From: Amphibalanus amphitrite
Taxonomy: Eukaryota > Arthropoda > Thecostraca > Balanomorpha > Balanidae
Length of the DNA stretch: 64,000 nt
NCBI RefSeq assembly: GCF_019059575.1
Contig: NW_024881844.1
Coordinates: 248,001-312,000, forward strand
Direction: 5' to 3'
In this document: positions 34,901 to 47,891 of the stretch, piece after piece
How positions within the stretch are numbered: the stretch's first letter is position 1
How the letters are laid out: the number at the start of each line of letters is the position of its first letter
Program-made: the position numbers and the translations under genes
The notes under the pieces: model-generated
The model's input: the letters and a program-made list of their open reading frames with translations, nothing else
What the model was told of the DNA's origin: nothing
Databases searched by the model: none

Positions 34901-37900
34901 TTACAGTCTGCTCGCAGCGTGCCCTCGAGACCGACGACTGGGATCTCAGATTCTGACCCGGCTGTCTCGCCGTCGCCAGAACCGCTTCCAAGGCCAGCCG
35001 GACGTCTACAAGCAGTTTCTGGAGATCCTGCACACGTACCAGAAGGACCAGCGTAGCCTGAAGGATGGTCTCCCCCCTAGCGGACCCTCGTTGACCGAGA
35101 CGGAGGTGTACGCCAAGGTGGCGACCCTGTTCCAGAGCCACGAGGACCTTATGGACGAGTTCGGACAGTTCCTTCCAGACGCCACCAACGGAAACGCCAT
35201 CAACGCCGTCAACGTGAGTCGATAGCGCGCTTATCAGCCGGGAATGATATCGCTGTAGTGGCTGTAGGGCTAGCACCGATAACCGCGAGCGTCTCATTGA
35301 CAGTTGACTGCTGGGCGGTGAGGCGGTATGTTCTCCTCCTGATGCTCTGCTGTTGTGTCATAGTGTGACTCCTGCTTCTCCAGCCCCAGGTCCTACGTCT
35401 CTCTAACTCCAAATCCTCCGCCTTTCTGACCAACAGAACTCTCGCTCGATCAACCAGGAGCACGCGGCCGCCCTCAAGAAGCCGATGAAGCCCAGCTTCC
35501 AGCCGACTGCCAAGCAGCTGAAGCGGCCGATGCCGACCGCGCCGCCGGCGCCGATACCGACCAAGAAGCCGCGCGTCGGCATGCTGAAGGATGTCACACT
35601 GGCCGAGGCCGGCAAGGTGGCCACCCTGAACGAGTACGCCTTCTTCGATCAGGTGAGTGTTGTGGAGGAAAGGGGTTGGGGTCAACTGCTGCGAGGAGGT
35701 AGGTGGGTTAGTTTCCTGAAGTGGAAGTGGTTGCTGAAGGTTATAGTGGTGCTTACTTGGTTACATCGTGATATTGAGGCGGTCGCCGCTCGACGTAGGA
35801 ATGTAATGCTTAGCGTCTGTTTGCATGCGTGCTTATCGCTGCTTTGGTTGCTGCTCTGTGATTTTTGTGATTGTCTTTTAAGCACCCGCTACAAGTTGAC
35901 GGCAGGTTATTTTGCCACAAGCCATGACTCTTAAGGCGGCCGCACTTAGGTTTTATTCGGTCACGGACTCTTGTATTTGAAACAAGACGGCACAATATTC
36001 GTGATAGATCCGCGAGTTTCCACACGGCCAGCCCCAACACTACGATGTGGAATGTCAGCCATATAATTTATGCTTACAATATCCTGTGGATATGTAAAGC
36101 GAATAGTATATAAAAGTTGTAAAAAAAAAACTGATCAACACAAAAAAAACGGATCAAATGATCAGCCTTTATGTACTTGAATGCTGCGCGCCTGAAGAAG
36201 CACCGTTTCGGTCTTATCGCACCCCACGTCTGGAATTCGTAATTTGTTTTATGCGACCGTCGTACGTTTCGAAATTAGCAGCTATTTCGCGACTATTTCG
36301 TGTCCGAACAAACTAAACACCGTGCGGCCGCCTTCAGACTCGCACTGATTGTGAAACGTAACGCTTAGCCTGGGGTTACACGCTAAGAAGACCTTACGGA
36401 TGCTTTTCTTGCCTATGCCTTTTTGTCCATGTATAATTCATTTGTTTCATAGCACTTTGTCTCATTTTCAGAGGATGATTTCGGCAATGAGCAACGATTG
36501 CACATCCGTAAAATAATTCATGTCTACTTAGTTTTTGCTTGATGCTAGGTCGTTACCTTCATCTATGAATGCCCGTGCCGCTTTGCTAGCTCGTTTGCAC
36601 AGGCGTGTTTGACATCCAACTAACATCTTGCTTAGATGATGTTGTCGACTTAGATTTATTTTCGGCCATCTATATAAGAACGAACGCCGGACTCTTTTAC
36701 ATGTATTATTGACATTTTTCCCACGATAGACTTAGCTAGTGGATGGACTAGCTTTTACGTCTAGTCTTCCCCGATTGTGATGCTTATTCGTGTTGCCCCG
36801 TATTTTGAAAAGCGTTTGGCTGGCGCAGCGGCCGATGTCCTGTCGCCGGCTGCTGTGCGGCGGCGGTGCTCTCGGCGGACGGTGGCCCGCGCTGTGTCTC
36901 GCTCGTCCATCCGCCCTCACTGGGTGGAAGGAGTGCCGCGCCGCTGGGCGCTCCCCGGTGCTGGCGACCTGAGCTGACGCGCCGGCCGCCCCCGTCCGAC
37001 GATCGCTCCACGCGGTAGGCCCCGCCGTCGCGTCGGTACCACGGTCCCCATAGGGCCATTGGTTGGGCCACTTTGAGTCGTGTCGGCTACGTATGGTGAC
37101 GCGGAGAGCCTAGGGTACCAGCAGCGACGTGTCAACACTAAATGGACGGTGTTTTCGAAGTTATAGTGGCTGAAATCCAAACTCAAAGTTCCAAATTTGT
37201 TGTCGCCTCTCGCGAGGCTGGATGGTGCCAAATGCTTTGGTTCGTGGGGCTAGCGTTAGTGGCGGTGGCACAGCCAGCCGGTGGATATAAATGTCTGGCT
37301 AGGACAGCGCTCGTGCCGTTTCATCGAAAATTTCATATTTAAATTCCTCGGAAGCATTCAGCTGTCAACACAGACGATCATATGATCGAAATGTGAATGA
37401 TCTATACATCGGCGACAAATAGGAACTTAGAAAGCGTAATGCTGATTGCTGGGTCTTGAGACATAGCATCAAGATTCATGGTATAAAATTTCGTACAAGA
37501 AGTCATCTTCGTGCATCTTATTTCGAGTTTCTTTGATAATTTTTAGTTTGTCAAATCAAATATAAAAAACAGTTTTATGGTTTTCCTCATGCGCGGGAAG
37601 TTATTGTACTTGGGTCAACGCTTGGGTCAACGTTAGAGTTGCAATGTTTCCCCCAAAGGCTGCTACCGGCACCGCCCCGCCTCACAAAAATTTTCTGGGA
37701 TACCGGCATGCTACCACGCCCCAAGCAAAAACACCACCAAATTACCGGCATACTAAAAAACCTGCATTGTTGATTCTAGCTTACCCCTATAAGAGATGCC
37801 ACATTTTGGCAATTTCAGTAGGTACCCATCCCACCCAGCAGTCATTCTATCACAAAATGTATTTTGCATTGGCTAAGATTGTTGTTCTTACAATTTGATA

Positions 37901-40900
37901 ACCTCTTAGTGTCCAAAGTTTGAATCATATGCTAATAACTTTTTTGTGCAAAACCAAAAATACCGGCATGCTACCGGCAAGACATGCCAGATACCACGAA
38001 AAAAAACCTTCGGTAGTGAAAAATTACCGGCATGCCGGTAGTGCGGTAGGGAAACATTGCAACTCTAGTCAACGTGTCTCTCGACTTGGGTCATCGTTTT
38101 TTTTTTTCATTAGTTGACACCGTTTTTCGTAGCCCCCAGCTCTTGTTTCGCGTATGTTGAAGTTGACATATCCTCTGACTTCTTCAAATTGGTAGGAATG
38201 AGGATCTCTACATATCGTATTCTCATCGACGTATGTTTGCTATTTATGCCATCAACGTCTTGTTCTGCTTATGTGCGGCATTCGTGGCCTTCCGCTGACT
38301 GTGGCGTTGATGTTGTCAGGTGAGGAAGACGCTGAAGAACCAGGACTCTTACAACAACTTCCTGCGGGTGTTGTCCCTCTACAACAGCGAGATCATCTCT
38401 CGACTTGATGTCATTCAGCTGCTGTCGCCCTTCCTCGGCAAAGTAAGTTTCCTGTTCTACGCATTCACGTCGTCTGTTATTAACACCATCTTATCTTTTA
38501 CGTTTCGTCACTCTTGTTTGTGTTTTTGGGTTCACTGGTATTGCACTGCGTGTCCGAGTGACTGGAGTCGTCTGACGCTGCCCCTCTCGCGGCGTCCCGC
38601 AGCAGCCGGGAATGCTGAAGTGGCTGAAGGACTTCATGGGCGTGAAGGAGGGCCGCGAGACGGTGGAGCCCATCCCTCCGGGCATGGCCAAACAGGAGCG
38701 CGTCTCCGGAGACCAGGCCATCGAGATCGGTACGTGTCATGGGCGACAGTGGCGCCTGCTCATCACTTTTAATTTGTATTTATACATGTTCTTAATAATG
38801 CCTTTTCACATAAATTACTTGTTGATCAGGCAAATGGCCGTGGAATGCGAGTTATTTCAATTCATCGCAGCTGTTGCACAGGCGTTATCAACATTGTTTT
38901 TCACATTATGCTCTTTGGTCTTGCTCGTCCAAGGTTGCTAACATCCTGTTTCTGGTCCCTCCCCGGCAGACTACTCCACCTGTAAGCGTCTGGGCGCGTC
39001 CTACTGCGCGCTGCCCAAGTCGTACCCGCAGCCGCGCTGCTCGGGACGCACGCAGCTGTGCCGAGAGGTGCTCAACGACACCTGGGTGTCGTTCCCCTCC
39101 TACTCGGAAGATTCGACGTTCGTCACCTCGCGCAAAACACAGTACGAGGAGTACATCTACCGCTGCGAGGACGAGCGCTTCGAGGTGAGATTATGCTGAG
39201 TTTTTGTTTATGGATGTACTGATTATTAATAGTTAGAGGTATTAAACGATTGTTTAGTGTGCGTTGTTCGGGGACTTTTAACTTGAAGTCAAGGTCCCGT
39301 AAGTCTGATGACTCAAGGCCTTCAACATTTATCAGCTCTCCCAGCCTGAATGGCTTATAATAGTCCACTGTGACCGGTGCTGACGTACTCTTACAACCTG
39401 TGCCGCAGCTGGACATGGTGCTGGAGACGAACCTCTCCACCATCCGTATTCTGGAGGGCGTCCAGAAGAAGCTGTCCCGGATGGCGCCCGAGGACGCGGC
39501 TCGCTACCGACTGGACGACTGCCTGGGCGGCACGTCGCCCACCATCCACCAGCGTGCCGTGCGCCGCATCTACGGCGACAAGGCGGCCGACATCATGGAC
39601 GGACTCAAACGGAACCCGATCGTGGCCGTGCCCGTGGTGCTGCGCCGGCTCAAAGCCAAGCAGGACGAGTGGCGCGAGGCGCAGAAGGTGAGGAGAAAAG
39701 GGGCGAAGGCGGATGGAGAGAGGAAATGAGGACGTGGAGATGTGTTGTGATGTTTACGTGAAGTGATGCCGCGTAGGATGCTTGTTAAGTGCGCAGTATG
39801 GAGTGGCTTTTATTGAGCGTGGTGTTGTTTGTAGTATTGAGTAACATTGAGTGGTTCTTCAGTAGTTTCTTAACCGGTCTTATAACGTTTCTCGCTCCTT
39901 CCGCAGGGCTTTAACAAGATCTGGCGGGAGCAGAACGAGAAGTACTACCTAAAATCACTAGACCCGCAGGGCGTCAACTTCAAGCAGAACGACGTGAAGA
40001 TGCTGCGCTCGAAGGCGCTGCTGAACGAGCTGTACACTCTGTACGACGAGCGCCACGAGCAGCTGGAGGAGTCGGGCGGCGACCCGGCGGCCAGCGGCGG
40101 ACCCCACACCGAGTTCGTCTACTCCAACAAACACCTGCTCAATGACGCCGCCAACCTCATCATCCACCACGTGAAGCGCCAGACGGGTATCCAGAAGGAG
40201 GACAAGGCCAAGATCAAGCTGCTGCTGCGCCAGACGCTGCCCGGCATGTTCTATCACCCGAAGCAGGAGCTCAGTGATGATGAGCGCGACGACGATGACG
40301 AGGGTGAGTTCCCGGTTCTGGTGGCGGCAACGCTCATGGTGAAAGCTATCGTTAGGAGGAAAAATCTAGAGGTCGGATGTGGGTGGCCTTGTGGTTACCT
40401 TATGTGTAACGTTTACTCTCTCTTTCCATTCGAGCTTCGAGTATCCTTATATTTTTGGTTGCTATGCAGCTGAATCACTGGGGTGCAGTTATTTTCCAAG
40501 CTGAATATTTTCTTCATGAAGCCTCAAAGAATTGTAAGTTCGCCCATGACGTAGTCAAATGCGTGACTGTAATGCGGTTTTCTCGTTCGAATCATGCCAC
40601 AGTTACTGTTTAGTTACGCGCCTGATGTTCCCCGTCCCCCGTCTCCACAGACGCCGATGACGAGTCGGACGAGGACGAGGCGCGGCCGGCCGAGCGGCGC
40701 ACGCGCAGTCAGAAGGTGCGCCGCCCTGAGGTCCGGCGCAGCGGCACCGAGCGCAAGCTGAACGGCGCGCCGACCAGCAGCGACGCCGCCTCCAGCTCTG
40801 ACGACGACCAGACGGGCGAGTGCTACACGCTCTTCATGGCCAGCAGCAACTGGTACCTGTTCCTGCGGCTGCACCACATCCTCTGCGAGCGGCTCAACAA

Positions 40901-43497
40901 AATCTACGAGCGCGCCGTCATCATGGCCGCCGAGGAGGAGCAGCACAAGAAGCTGCGCACGGAGTCCACCGCCATCGCGCTCCGGCTCAAACCAAAGAGT
41001 GAGTGTGTCGAGAAGTGCGGACACTGTTCGAGTAAAGGGAGGATAGTTTGGACGTTCGCTTGTACCTGGTGTCGTTTTTGTTGATCAACAGTGCATAAAA
41101 TGCATAACTAACGTCGCTTCCTGGCTTTTCATACGTTGCCGAACTTTCATTTTTTTCCAAACTCAAGCTGTGATGCAGGTTCGTTGTCTGATGATTGTCG
41201 ACTATCTGTCTTTTGCCACTAGTTATTTGTCTGACGTATGCGCCCCCGTTTACAGACGAGATTGACGTCGAAGACTACTACCCCGCCTTCCTGGACATGG
41301 TGAAAAACGTGCTGGACAACAACATGGACTCGTCTCAGTTCGAGGACACGCTGCGCGAGATGTTCGGCATCCACGCCTACAACGCCTTCACCACCGACAA
41401 GATCGTCTCGGGCGCCGTCCGGCAGCTGCAGCACATCGTCACCGAAAATGTAAGCTATTCACTTCAGCTAATTTAGCTTGGATTATTGGCCGCTGACTAG
41501 CTATTAATGGCAAGTGAATGATAGCTAATCGAATCGACAGAATCATTTCTTGTCTGCTCTAAGATTATCCATTGGAATTAATCGTCATTGTTGTCACTTC
41601 TTGGTATCATATGTTCGTTGCGTGAAGAGATATCGGCCTACAATGCTACTATATTGTATAGCCGAATCTCCATAACATATGATATCTGCCGGGCCTGTTT
41701 TGACGACTGTCGTCTCTTGTGTCGCCAGGTGGCCCAGCTGACGCTGAAGGAGTACCTGCTGGAGTCAGGCAGCGGTGGCGCCGGCGGACCCTGCGCCAGC
41801 GCCGACCAGCGAGAGCTCCGCGAGACCGCCTACTGCAAACGCGTCGAGCAGATGCTCACAGAAGAGAACGAGCACTGCATGAAGATCTACCTGTTCAAGA
41901 ACGCGGCGCGCATGACGGTGGAGCTGCTGGACACCACCGACTCGGAGGACTCCGAGGACGGGTTCGCGGAGGAGAAGCGCCGCTCCACCTACCAGGAGAA
42001 GTACGCCTCGCCCAGCCACCACACTGACGACGAGATGAAGACGCCCAGCATCAACAACCTGCCGCTGTTCCTGCCGCGCATCGTGCGCCGAATGCGCCGG
42101 CTCGTGTTCCCGGCCGGTGTGGGCGGCGTGAAACGCGAGCGGGACGCCACCACACCCACCTCGTCCGGCGATAGGTGAGAGCAGGGGCGGAGGCTGGAGA
42201 CGGCTGGGATGACGAGGGGTCGAAGGGGAGAAAGGGAGCCGTGTGATTAGTGAAAGTGCTGAGGCTCAGATGGTGAATAGGTATGAAGAAAAACAATAAA
42301 CAACAGGAAACTAGCAAGGGGAATAAGAATAGGAATAAATTTGACGGCTTCAGGTACCGTAACGGTGACAAATGACGAATCTGTTTGATCACGGTCACTG
42401 CTCATTCTGCCGGTATTCCCGACTATCCGGGCGCTCTGACAGCCGCCGGCTCCGTTTCCCGGTAACCTGTCAGGGGGAGGGGTCGGCTGCGGGGACGAGA
42501 AGGGAGGGAGGGGGGGGGGGGCGCAGCCGGTCCGTGTCACCGGCGAGTCGATAGCGGCTCGATGGCGTGCTGGTGTCGGGCCAGTAGCTGCCCATACTGC
42601 GGCGGCCGGCGGCGGTCACAGTCATCGATCTGCTGACGGGCCGCTGTCTGTCTGCTGTAGCACGCTCCGTTCTGTTCGTTAACTGTGTCACGATACTGTG
42701 ATTGTGACTGACTGGTGTTCCGACGTCCTCCAGGGATGTCGAGGATGAGTCCAGCATGGACGTGGACGCCTCACCCGAGACGGACCGCAAGCTGAAGGTG
42801 AAGCCGGAGCCGCTGGAGATGGACGGCGACGAACACTTCAAGCTGGCCTGCAACTACCGCATGATGCGTGTGGCCAACGACGAGACCTACCTGCACAAAC
42901 GCGGCGCCATGACAAAAGCCAGACAGGTTAGCGAACGAGGGTTGAAACGAGGGGGCTTACCGGGCTTGTCAATCTTGATTTCCTTTCGAGGGGCGTGCGT
43001 TGGCAGTCATAAAGGTATTGCTAACGGACGAGATATAAATGTGGATCATGTCGCCTGCTTGTTTTTGGTAATACTTCTGGGTACAGCTGATGCCAGGATG
43101 ACAGCGTTTCCCGGCCGGTTTGACCCGGGGAGTAGCGGACGTAGTCACCCAGTGGTCTGTATGTTATGTGATTGGCCGACTGAATATCTGACCTGTCCGG
43201 CTTGCCGTGTTTCAGACGCACTGTGCCGTGTCGCGCCACCTGAGCGCCCGGTTCCGCGCCTGGCACAGCCGGTGGCAGGAGGGCCACGTGTCGCAGCGCC
43301 AGGAGCAGCTCTCCGAGGACTGGTTCCTGGGCCGGGTGGACGGCCTGAAGCCGAGCCGCACCTCCGTGCAGCGTAACACCGACACGGCGCGGCCGCCCTA
43401 CGTGCTTTACAGCCGGTACCGAGTCGAGTGGTTGGATCCGGCGCCGCCGCCGCCCGCAGCCGCAGCCGCGGCCGCCCCGACCGGCGGGGACAAGTGA
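31988..43497 (+). CDS. Sin3: Sin3 transcriptional corepressor (SIN3A-like), complete, 18 coding exons
   Basis: Sin3 is the nuclear scaffold of the Sin3/HDAC histone deacetylase complex. Coding exons I assign: 31988-32449, 32752-32868, 33279-33571, 33791-33914, 34147-34349, 34560-34806, 34980-35213, 35437-35652, 38320-38442, 38603-38729, 38970-39184, 39409-39687, 39907-40303, 40651-40998, 41256-41449, 41729-42174, 42734-42926, 43216-43497 (TGA). All introns are GT-AG and all phases join, giving about 1,499 aa. PAH1 lies at about 250-325 ([17 protein letters not shown]), PAH2 at about 463-545 ([14 protein letters not shown]), PAH3 at about 625-700 (SFLGK-type end LLSPFLGK). The HDAC-interaction region starts near 717 ([44 protein letters not shown]), and the conserved C-terminal region includes [12 protein letters not shown]. 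The N-terminus and the PAH1-PAH2 linker are Ala/Pro/Gly/Gln-rich. The start ATG is the first Met after a likely 5'-UTR acceptor near 31962. The first exon and exon 2 are the least certain because the N-terminus is poorly conserved. Human SIN3A is shorter (about 1,270 aa). Confidence 0.93.
35933..36334. mobile_element. MITE in Sin3 intron with AAGGCGGCCGCAC ends
   Basis: AAGGCGGCCGCAC at 35933 and its exact inverse at 36334 bound a 402-bp non-coding segment in the intron between 35652 and 38320. The flanking bases do not give a clean duplication. Ends resemble those of the 22511-22947 MITE. Confidence 0.4.
37634..38067. mobile_element. hAT-like MITE in Sin3 intron
   Basis: Inverted ends TAGAGTTGCAATGTTTCCC are flanked by a perfect 8-bp duplication GTCAACGT (37626-37633 and 38068-38075). 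An 8-bp duplication and a TAGAG start are hAT hallmarks. The interior carries several copies of TACCGGCATGCTACC-like words. There is no transposase. Confidence 0.75.
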
Positions 43498-44261
43498 TGC
43501 CGGTCCGGCCGGCGCAGACAGATCATGTGACCGTGGTGTTCACCTCCCGGTGATGTCGAGGGCGGCGCCGAGAATGGAGCGACTCGATGTCGGTGTGGAG
43601 CCGTCCGGCGACTGGCGGCGCTCGACGGGAGGGCTGGGGTGGAACAGATACACAGAGACAATACTATAGCAGCGGCGGAGGCGAGACGGCCAGCCGCCGG
43701 CGCGCGTGACATACTGATGTGTTGTTTGTTTGATGAATACTTGAACCGGGACGAGGGCACGGGACCGGTCGGCAGGCCGGGCCGGCTGTGATTGGTGCCT
43801 GACGGTTGTGACGTCACCGACGCGCGTCCAATCACGCGCCGGCCGACTCGTACAAAGGCGCCCAGTTGCGCCGGGCCTCGCCGCCCACGGTTATTTATAG
43901 CAAGAGTCAAATGTTTGTACTGTATTTGGTCATCGACGACCGGCCGCCACCCCCGACGATTCAAGTATTCTGTCTTATTGTACTTCTTTAAATGTAAGTG
44001 CTCACATGCGTCGAATTAGATATAGAAATACATCGCTCGCAGTCAGCCGGTCTTTACACTACTGCCTTTCATGAAAGTTTATAACCGATGACTTGGGTGT
44101 AAAAGGTCTGGCGCTCACACACATTTTTATTACTACAAACCGCTTATTTTTCGCTGCCATTGTGGCTTTCGGCTGACGGGGGATAGATGGAAGCAAATCC
44201 AGAATTAAAGAAAACCGACCGAACTAGAGACTGGAAAATGGAATACGTAGCTGCGAACTGT
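43498..44261 (+). other. Sin3 3' UTR / intergenic stretch before METAP1D
   Basis: GC-rich sequence follows the Sin3 TGA and becomes AT-richer after about 43960. The only polyadenylation-like hexamer I see is ATTAAA at about 44204. No other gene is visible before the convergent METAP1D stop codon at 44808. Confidence 0.35.
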
Positions 44262-44330
44262 GCTTTGCCCCGATTCAACTGCGTTAAATTTCAGCTCTAG
44301 ACGCTCTGTCCGTTGAGCAATGTCATATAT
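44262..44330 (-). pseudogene. tRNA-like sequence (degenerate)
   Basis: On the - strand TTGCTCAACGGACAGAGCG resembles a tRNA D-arm/A box, and CAGTTGAATCGGGGC resembles a T-arm/B box, at roughly tRNA spacing. The acceptor stem does not pair convincingly. It could be a tRNA-derived SINE remnant or chance. Confidence 0.2.
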
Positions 44331-44807
44331 TGTCATGTCACAATATCGAGAAAACGCATGTACCAGTCCTTATCGCCGGCTGTTGATGAGCACCCTATCC
44401 AGCGAATACACCCTTTGTGCCTCAAAAAACACTTCAAAAATGCGCCACACGTAGGACACTCCTCAGCTCCACGCAGGATTGGCACAGATCGGGTGAGCGA
44501 GAGGGATGATATCATGGGGTAATACAATCTCGATATGGTATACCGTCTTCAGCTCGTGGCGTCATGCAAATTCTATCTTGGCATTGACTGAGTGGAGGCC
44601 ACATAGATGATGTACCCCGATCCCAGTGAGATGTGCTCGTTTCAATTTCAACTTTTAACCTATCGACAATCTGACTAGCCCCTTGATCTGTCGCTAACAA
44701 AATACCAGCCTCTCTTTCTGCTAGAGCCTCAGGGGACACCAAGGCATCCTCCGGCCCCGCGGCGGATCTAAACGTCCCTCAGACCCACAGTGAGGATACT
44801 GGCGTCC

Positions 44808-47754
44808 TCAGCTGCCTTCCACAGCCAGCTCGTCCTCGGGCCAGTGCTCGGTGAGGATTTCCACGCCGTCCTCCGTGATGAGGACGGTGTGCTCAAACTG
44901 CGCTGACCGGCTCCCGTCGCCTGAGATGGCCGTCCAGCCGTCCTCCAGTAGTACAATCTCCCGCGAGCCCTGCGATGCGACAAAGAAACAGCATGTCCAC
45001 AGTGCCACGCAGTGCTGTCCGTCGCAACATGGTGCGGTGAAAGGTTTTGTAGCATACTTTGCGACCGTAATGATACGACGTGAGATAACTACATACATGC
45101 CACCGCTGAGACATAATATTTATATGTTACTTCCTCCTTGTCATCTAAAAGAGAGACGCGTCTGCTCACAACTCGGGCTGGACCTGGACTGGACGCAGGG
45201 CCGGGCCGCTCGGCGGACTGACCTGACTGATGACCGGCTCTATGGTGAAGGTCATGCCCGGCCGCATGGTGCCCGGGTACGAGTTCCAGCAGTGGTAGAT
45301 CTCGGGCGGGCCGTGGAAGTAGCGGCCGATGCCGTGGCCTATGAACGCCGGCACCACGGCGTGGTCTAAGTGTCCAGCTGAGAGCTCCACCCGGCTGCCT
45401 GTGGAGACCGGAGAGGCCAGTTACGCGGACAGTACCGGCGTGACAGGCCGTCGCAATGGTGATATGAGATGCAGTAAGGTCGCCCTGGGTCAGTGTAGCC
45501 AATGAAGACATTGTGATGCGTGGGAGAAAAGAACCATTGCACCCCATTGAACCTACACTTATAAGCGCCCGAACAAGTCTCACCGATCTCTGAGAACGGC
45601 ACTCCGGGCCGGCAGATGGCGATGGCGTCGTCCCGACAGCGCCGCGCCGCGTCGATCAGTCGCAGGCCCTGCTGGTCCACCTGCCCCACCGGGTACGTCT
45701 CCGAACAGTCGCCGTTGTGACCGTCCAGAAACACCTGCGCGGGAAAACGTCGCCATCGGTTCGCAGCAGGCAGCATGTGTTTGGAAAGGTTAAGTGAGAA
45801 ATAGAACACAGCCACATCTTTGCATGCGCGACTGGGCACTGATGCGATGGAATAAAAACAGAATAAACAGGATAATAATTAGACGAGACACAACCTTCAT
45901 GAGAATTGTAATTCATTCGATAACAGATCCTAAAGCGTAAAAACACATGAAAATGATATCGGTGTTCAAAGTGCAGCGAGGAAAATCGGCCGACGTCCGC
46001 CTCGAATGCCGACTACGGCCTCGTGAGTCGCTGTGCTCCGCCAGGCGGGGAAGCACACTCGGCTCGGCTCGGCGGCGGCGGGACCCACCGGGGACTCACG
46101 GTGACGTCGATGTTGATGATGTCGCCGTCCTCGAGCGGCCGATCGTCGGGGATGCCGTGGCAGGCCACGTTGTTGACTGACGTGCAGACCGACTTTGGGA
46201 AGCCACGGTAGTTGAGTGGTGACGGGTAGGCGCCGTGCTGCACGGTCAGCCGGTGCACCAGCCGATCAATCTCCTCAGTGGTCACACCCGGCTGCAAACG
46301 GGCAGATCCAATCAACAGAGAGCACCAGAAGTGACTGAACAGAAATAGAAATACATCAGACCGAGTGCAGCAATGTAAAAATTATCCAATATCAATGCAT
46401 TCTGGAAAATAACATTTCTATATCTCAAATAATCAAAAGCTCCAGGCCATTTGCATGTTGATATACTTTTTATGCATCAAATACACTGATGATCATGTGA
46501 TTCATTGGAAAATTAATAGTTCCATGGTGCGCATGTAATAGGTAGGTACTGGCCTTTGCCAGCTGTTTGGCAGCATGTAAAATCTTGCTGGCCAGTCTGC
46601 ATGCCCTCCTCATCTTCCCTAGATCATCCTTTGACTTGCAGTCAGCCTCAGCTGGAGGATCACTGGGCACACCAGACTCTGCCCATGGTGGCCTCTGAAT
46701 GCTGTCAGGGACTGGCTGCGCAGGCAACACTGTCCCTGGCTCGACCAGAGAGAAATTACCAAATGCTGAGCTGAAACACCAAACAAGCATCTTATTAGGT
46801 TTTATGCACTTTGCTGAGACTTGAGACTACTAGTTGTTCTTCAAGATGAAAGCAACATTTTAGAGGTGAGAATAGAAGTTTCCATCACCAGATTTAAAAT
46901 AACCATCAAACAACATGGAGATGCACTGATTCCTCTCATTTCAGACAGCCAAGGTTTTGTATTCTGTATTTTCATTGGCTAGCTACAGGCCTCACAGCCC
47001 ATTTACAGTGGCAGTGATAGATTAAACTAGAAGGCCCAGCATATGATGAAGATGGCACATCACGTGTGTGCCCTGAGAACAAGCAAACTCACTGATGTTG
47101 GATACTACAGAACATGATGATGCCAGCATGTCAGCAATGGGTGTATGCTGATTGCTAGAAGAAGTGGTTAGGTACAAAGCAGAAAGCACAGGGATATGAA
47201 CAGTGAACCCTGACTTCCCAGTATTCACACCACTTTGACTTAACAAAACATGCAACAGCCATGTCTGTCAACAGCATCTGCTGTACATTTAGCTATTGTT
47301 ATGGACCATTTCAGATTTCAGTCTGCTTTCAAAAAGCAACATAGGTAATTCTAAAGAATACTGCTTCCACAGTCACAGATGCGGGCATCTTCTCTTCAAG
47401 GTGGCCGGTGGTGGTTCGGGGGAGGTGCCCTGGCTCCTCAGGTGCTCGCAACAGTAGGTACGTAAATAACGAAAAATCAAATTGATTAATTATAGCCTAG
47501 TCTTATAACTTACAGCCTACGAGGATTTGAAAATATAAATAAAAAGTGCCACAATTTGTGTTGTGATCTCTGAATACATGCCCTCAGGCCACCAGCCCCG
47601 AACATTCACCCCAAGGGGTTCTCTTACCTGGTTCTCTTACCTGGTTGGGTTCCCATTTGTGTCGGAAAGAAAAGGCAAGGTGGAAGGACCGAAAGGAATT
47701 GGAAGGAACCCTGAATGCCAGACGCGCCAGCCCAGTTGTGATATTCTTGACCAT
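44808..47754 (-). CDS. METAP1D: Methionine aminopeptidase 1D, mitochondrial type, complete, 6 exons
   Basis: This is a type I methionine aminopeptidase, which removes the initiator Met from nascent proteins using a dinuclear metal centre. The N-terminus ([20 protein letters not shown], basic, Ser/Arg-rich, no acids) looks like a mitochondrial presequence, and the protein matches METAP1D better than cytosolic METAP1, lacking its zinc-finger N-terminus. Exons on the - strand: 47754-47628, 46765-46554, 46291-46100, 45734-45584, 45398-45223, 44969-44808 (TGA). The product is about 339 aa, against 335 for human METAP1D. All five metal ligands are present by spacing: Asp175 (IINIDVT), Asp186 (HNGDCSET), His249 (GHGIGRYF), Glu281 (FTIEPV), Glu312 (AQFEHT). 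The substrate-site His is in CHGIPD. Two oddities: the exon 1 donor is duplicated in tandem, and the exon 2 donor has no in-frame GT and appears to be GC. The gene is convergent with Sin3 and divergent from canopy, with a LINE directly upstream. Confidence 0.9.
47615..47643 (-). other. Tandemly duplicated splice donor of METAP1D exon 1
   Basis: The 13-bp segment AGGTAAGAGAACC occurs twice head to tail, giving two identical GTAAGA donors, after 47641 and after 47628 (reading the - strand). Only the distal one leaves phase 1, which joins the phase-1 acceptor at 46765 and keeps the METAP1D frame. The proximal donor would shift the frame. Confidence 0.6.
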
Positions 47755-47891
47755 TAGTCCTGGGAGTTTTGACTGGTATTGTGCGTCTTCCACAAGCTCG
47801 TCAGATGAACACAGTCACATTTCTACACGCTTAGCTACGAGGAAGTAACCTACATACCTATAACTACTTACAAAATCAGCACTGCTCATCC

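Noticed and set aside
36780-37040. GC-rich block in the large Sin3 intron as an alternative exon
   Set aside because: No frame joins the neighbouring Sin3 exons in phase with good splice sites, and the flanking exons already join correctly across the intron.
47584-47793. Extending METAP1D exon 1 to the upstream GTG at 47793
   Set aside because: The ATG at 47754 gives a natural mitochondrial presequence; a GTG start is not expected for a nuclear gene.
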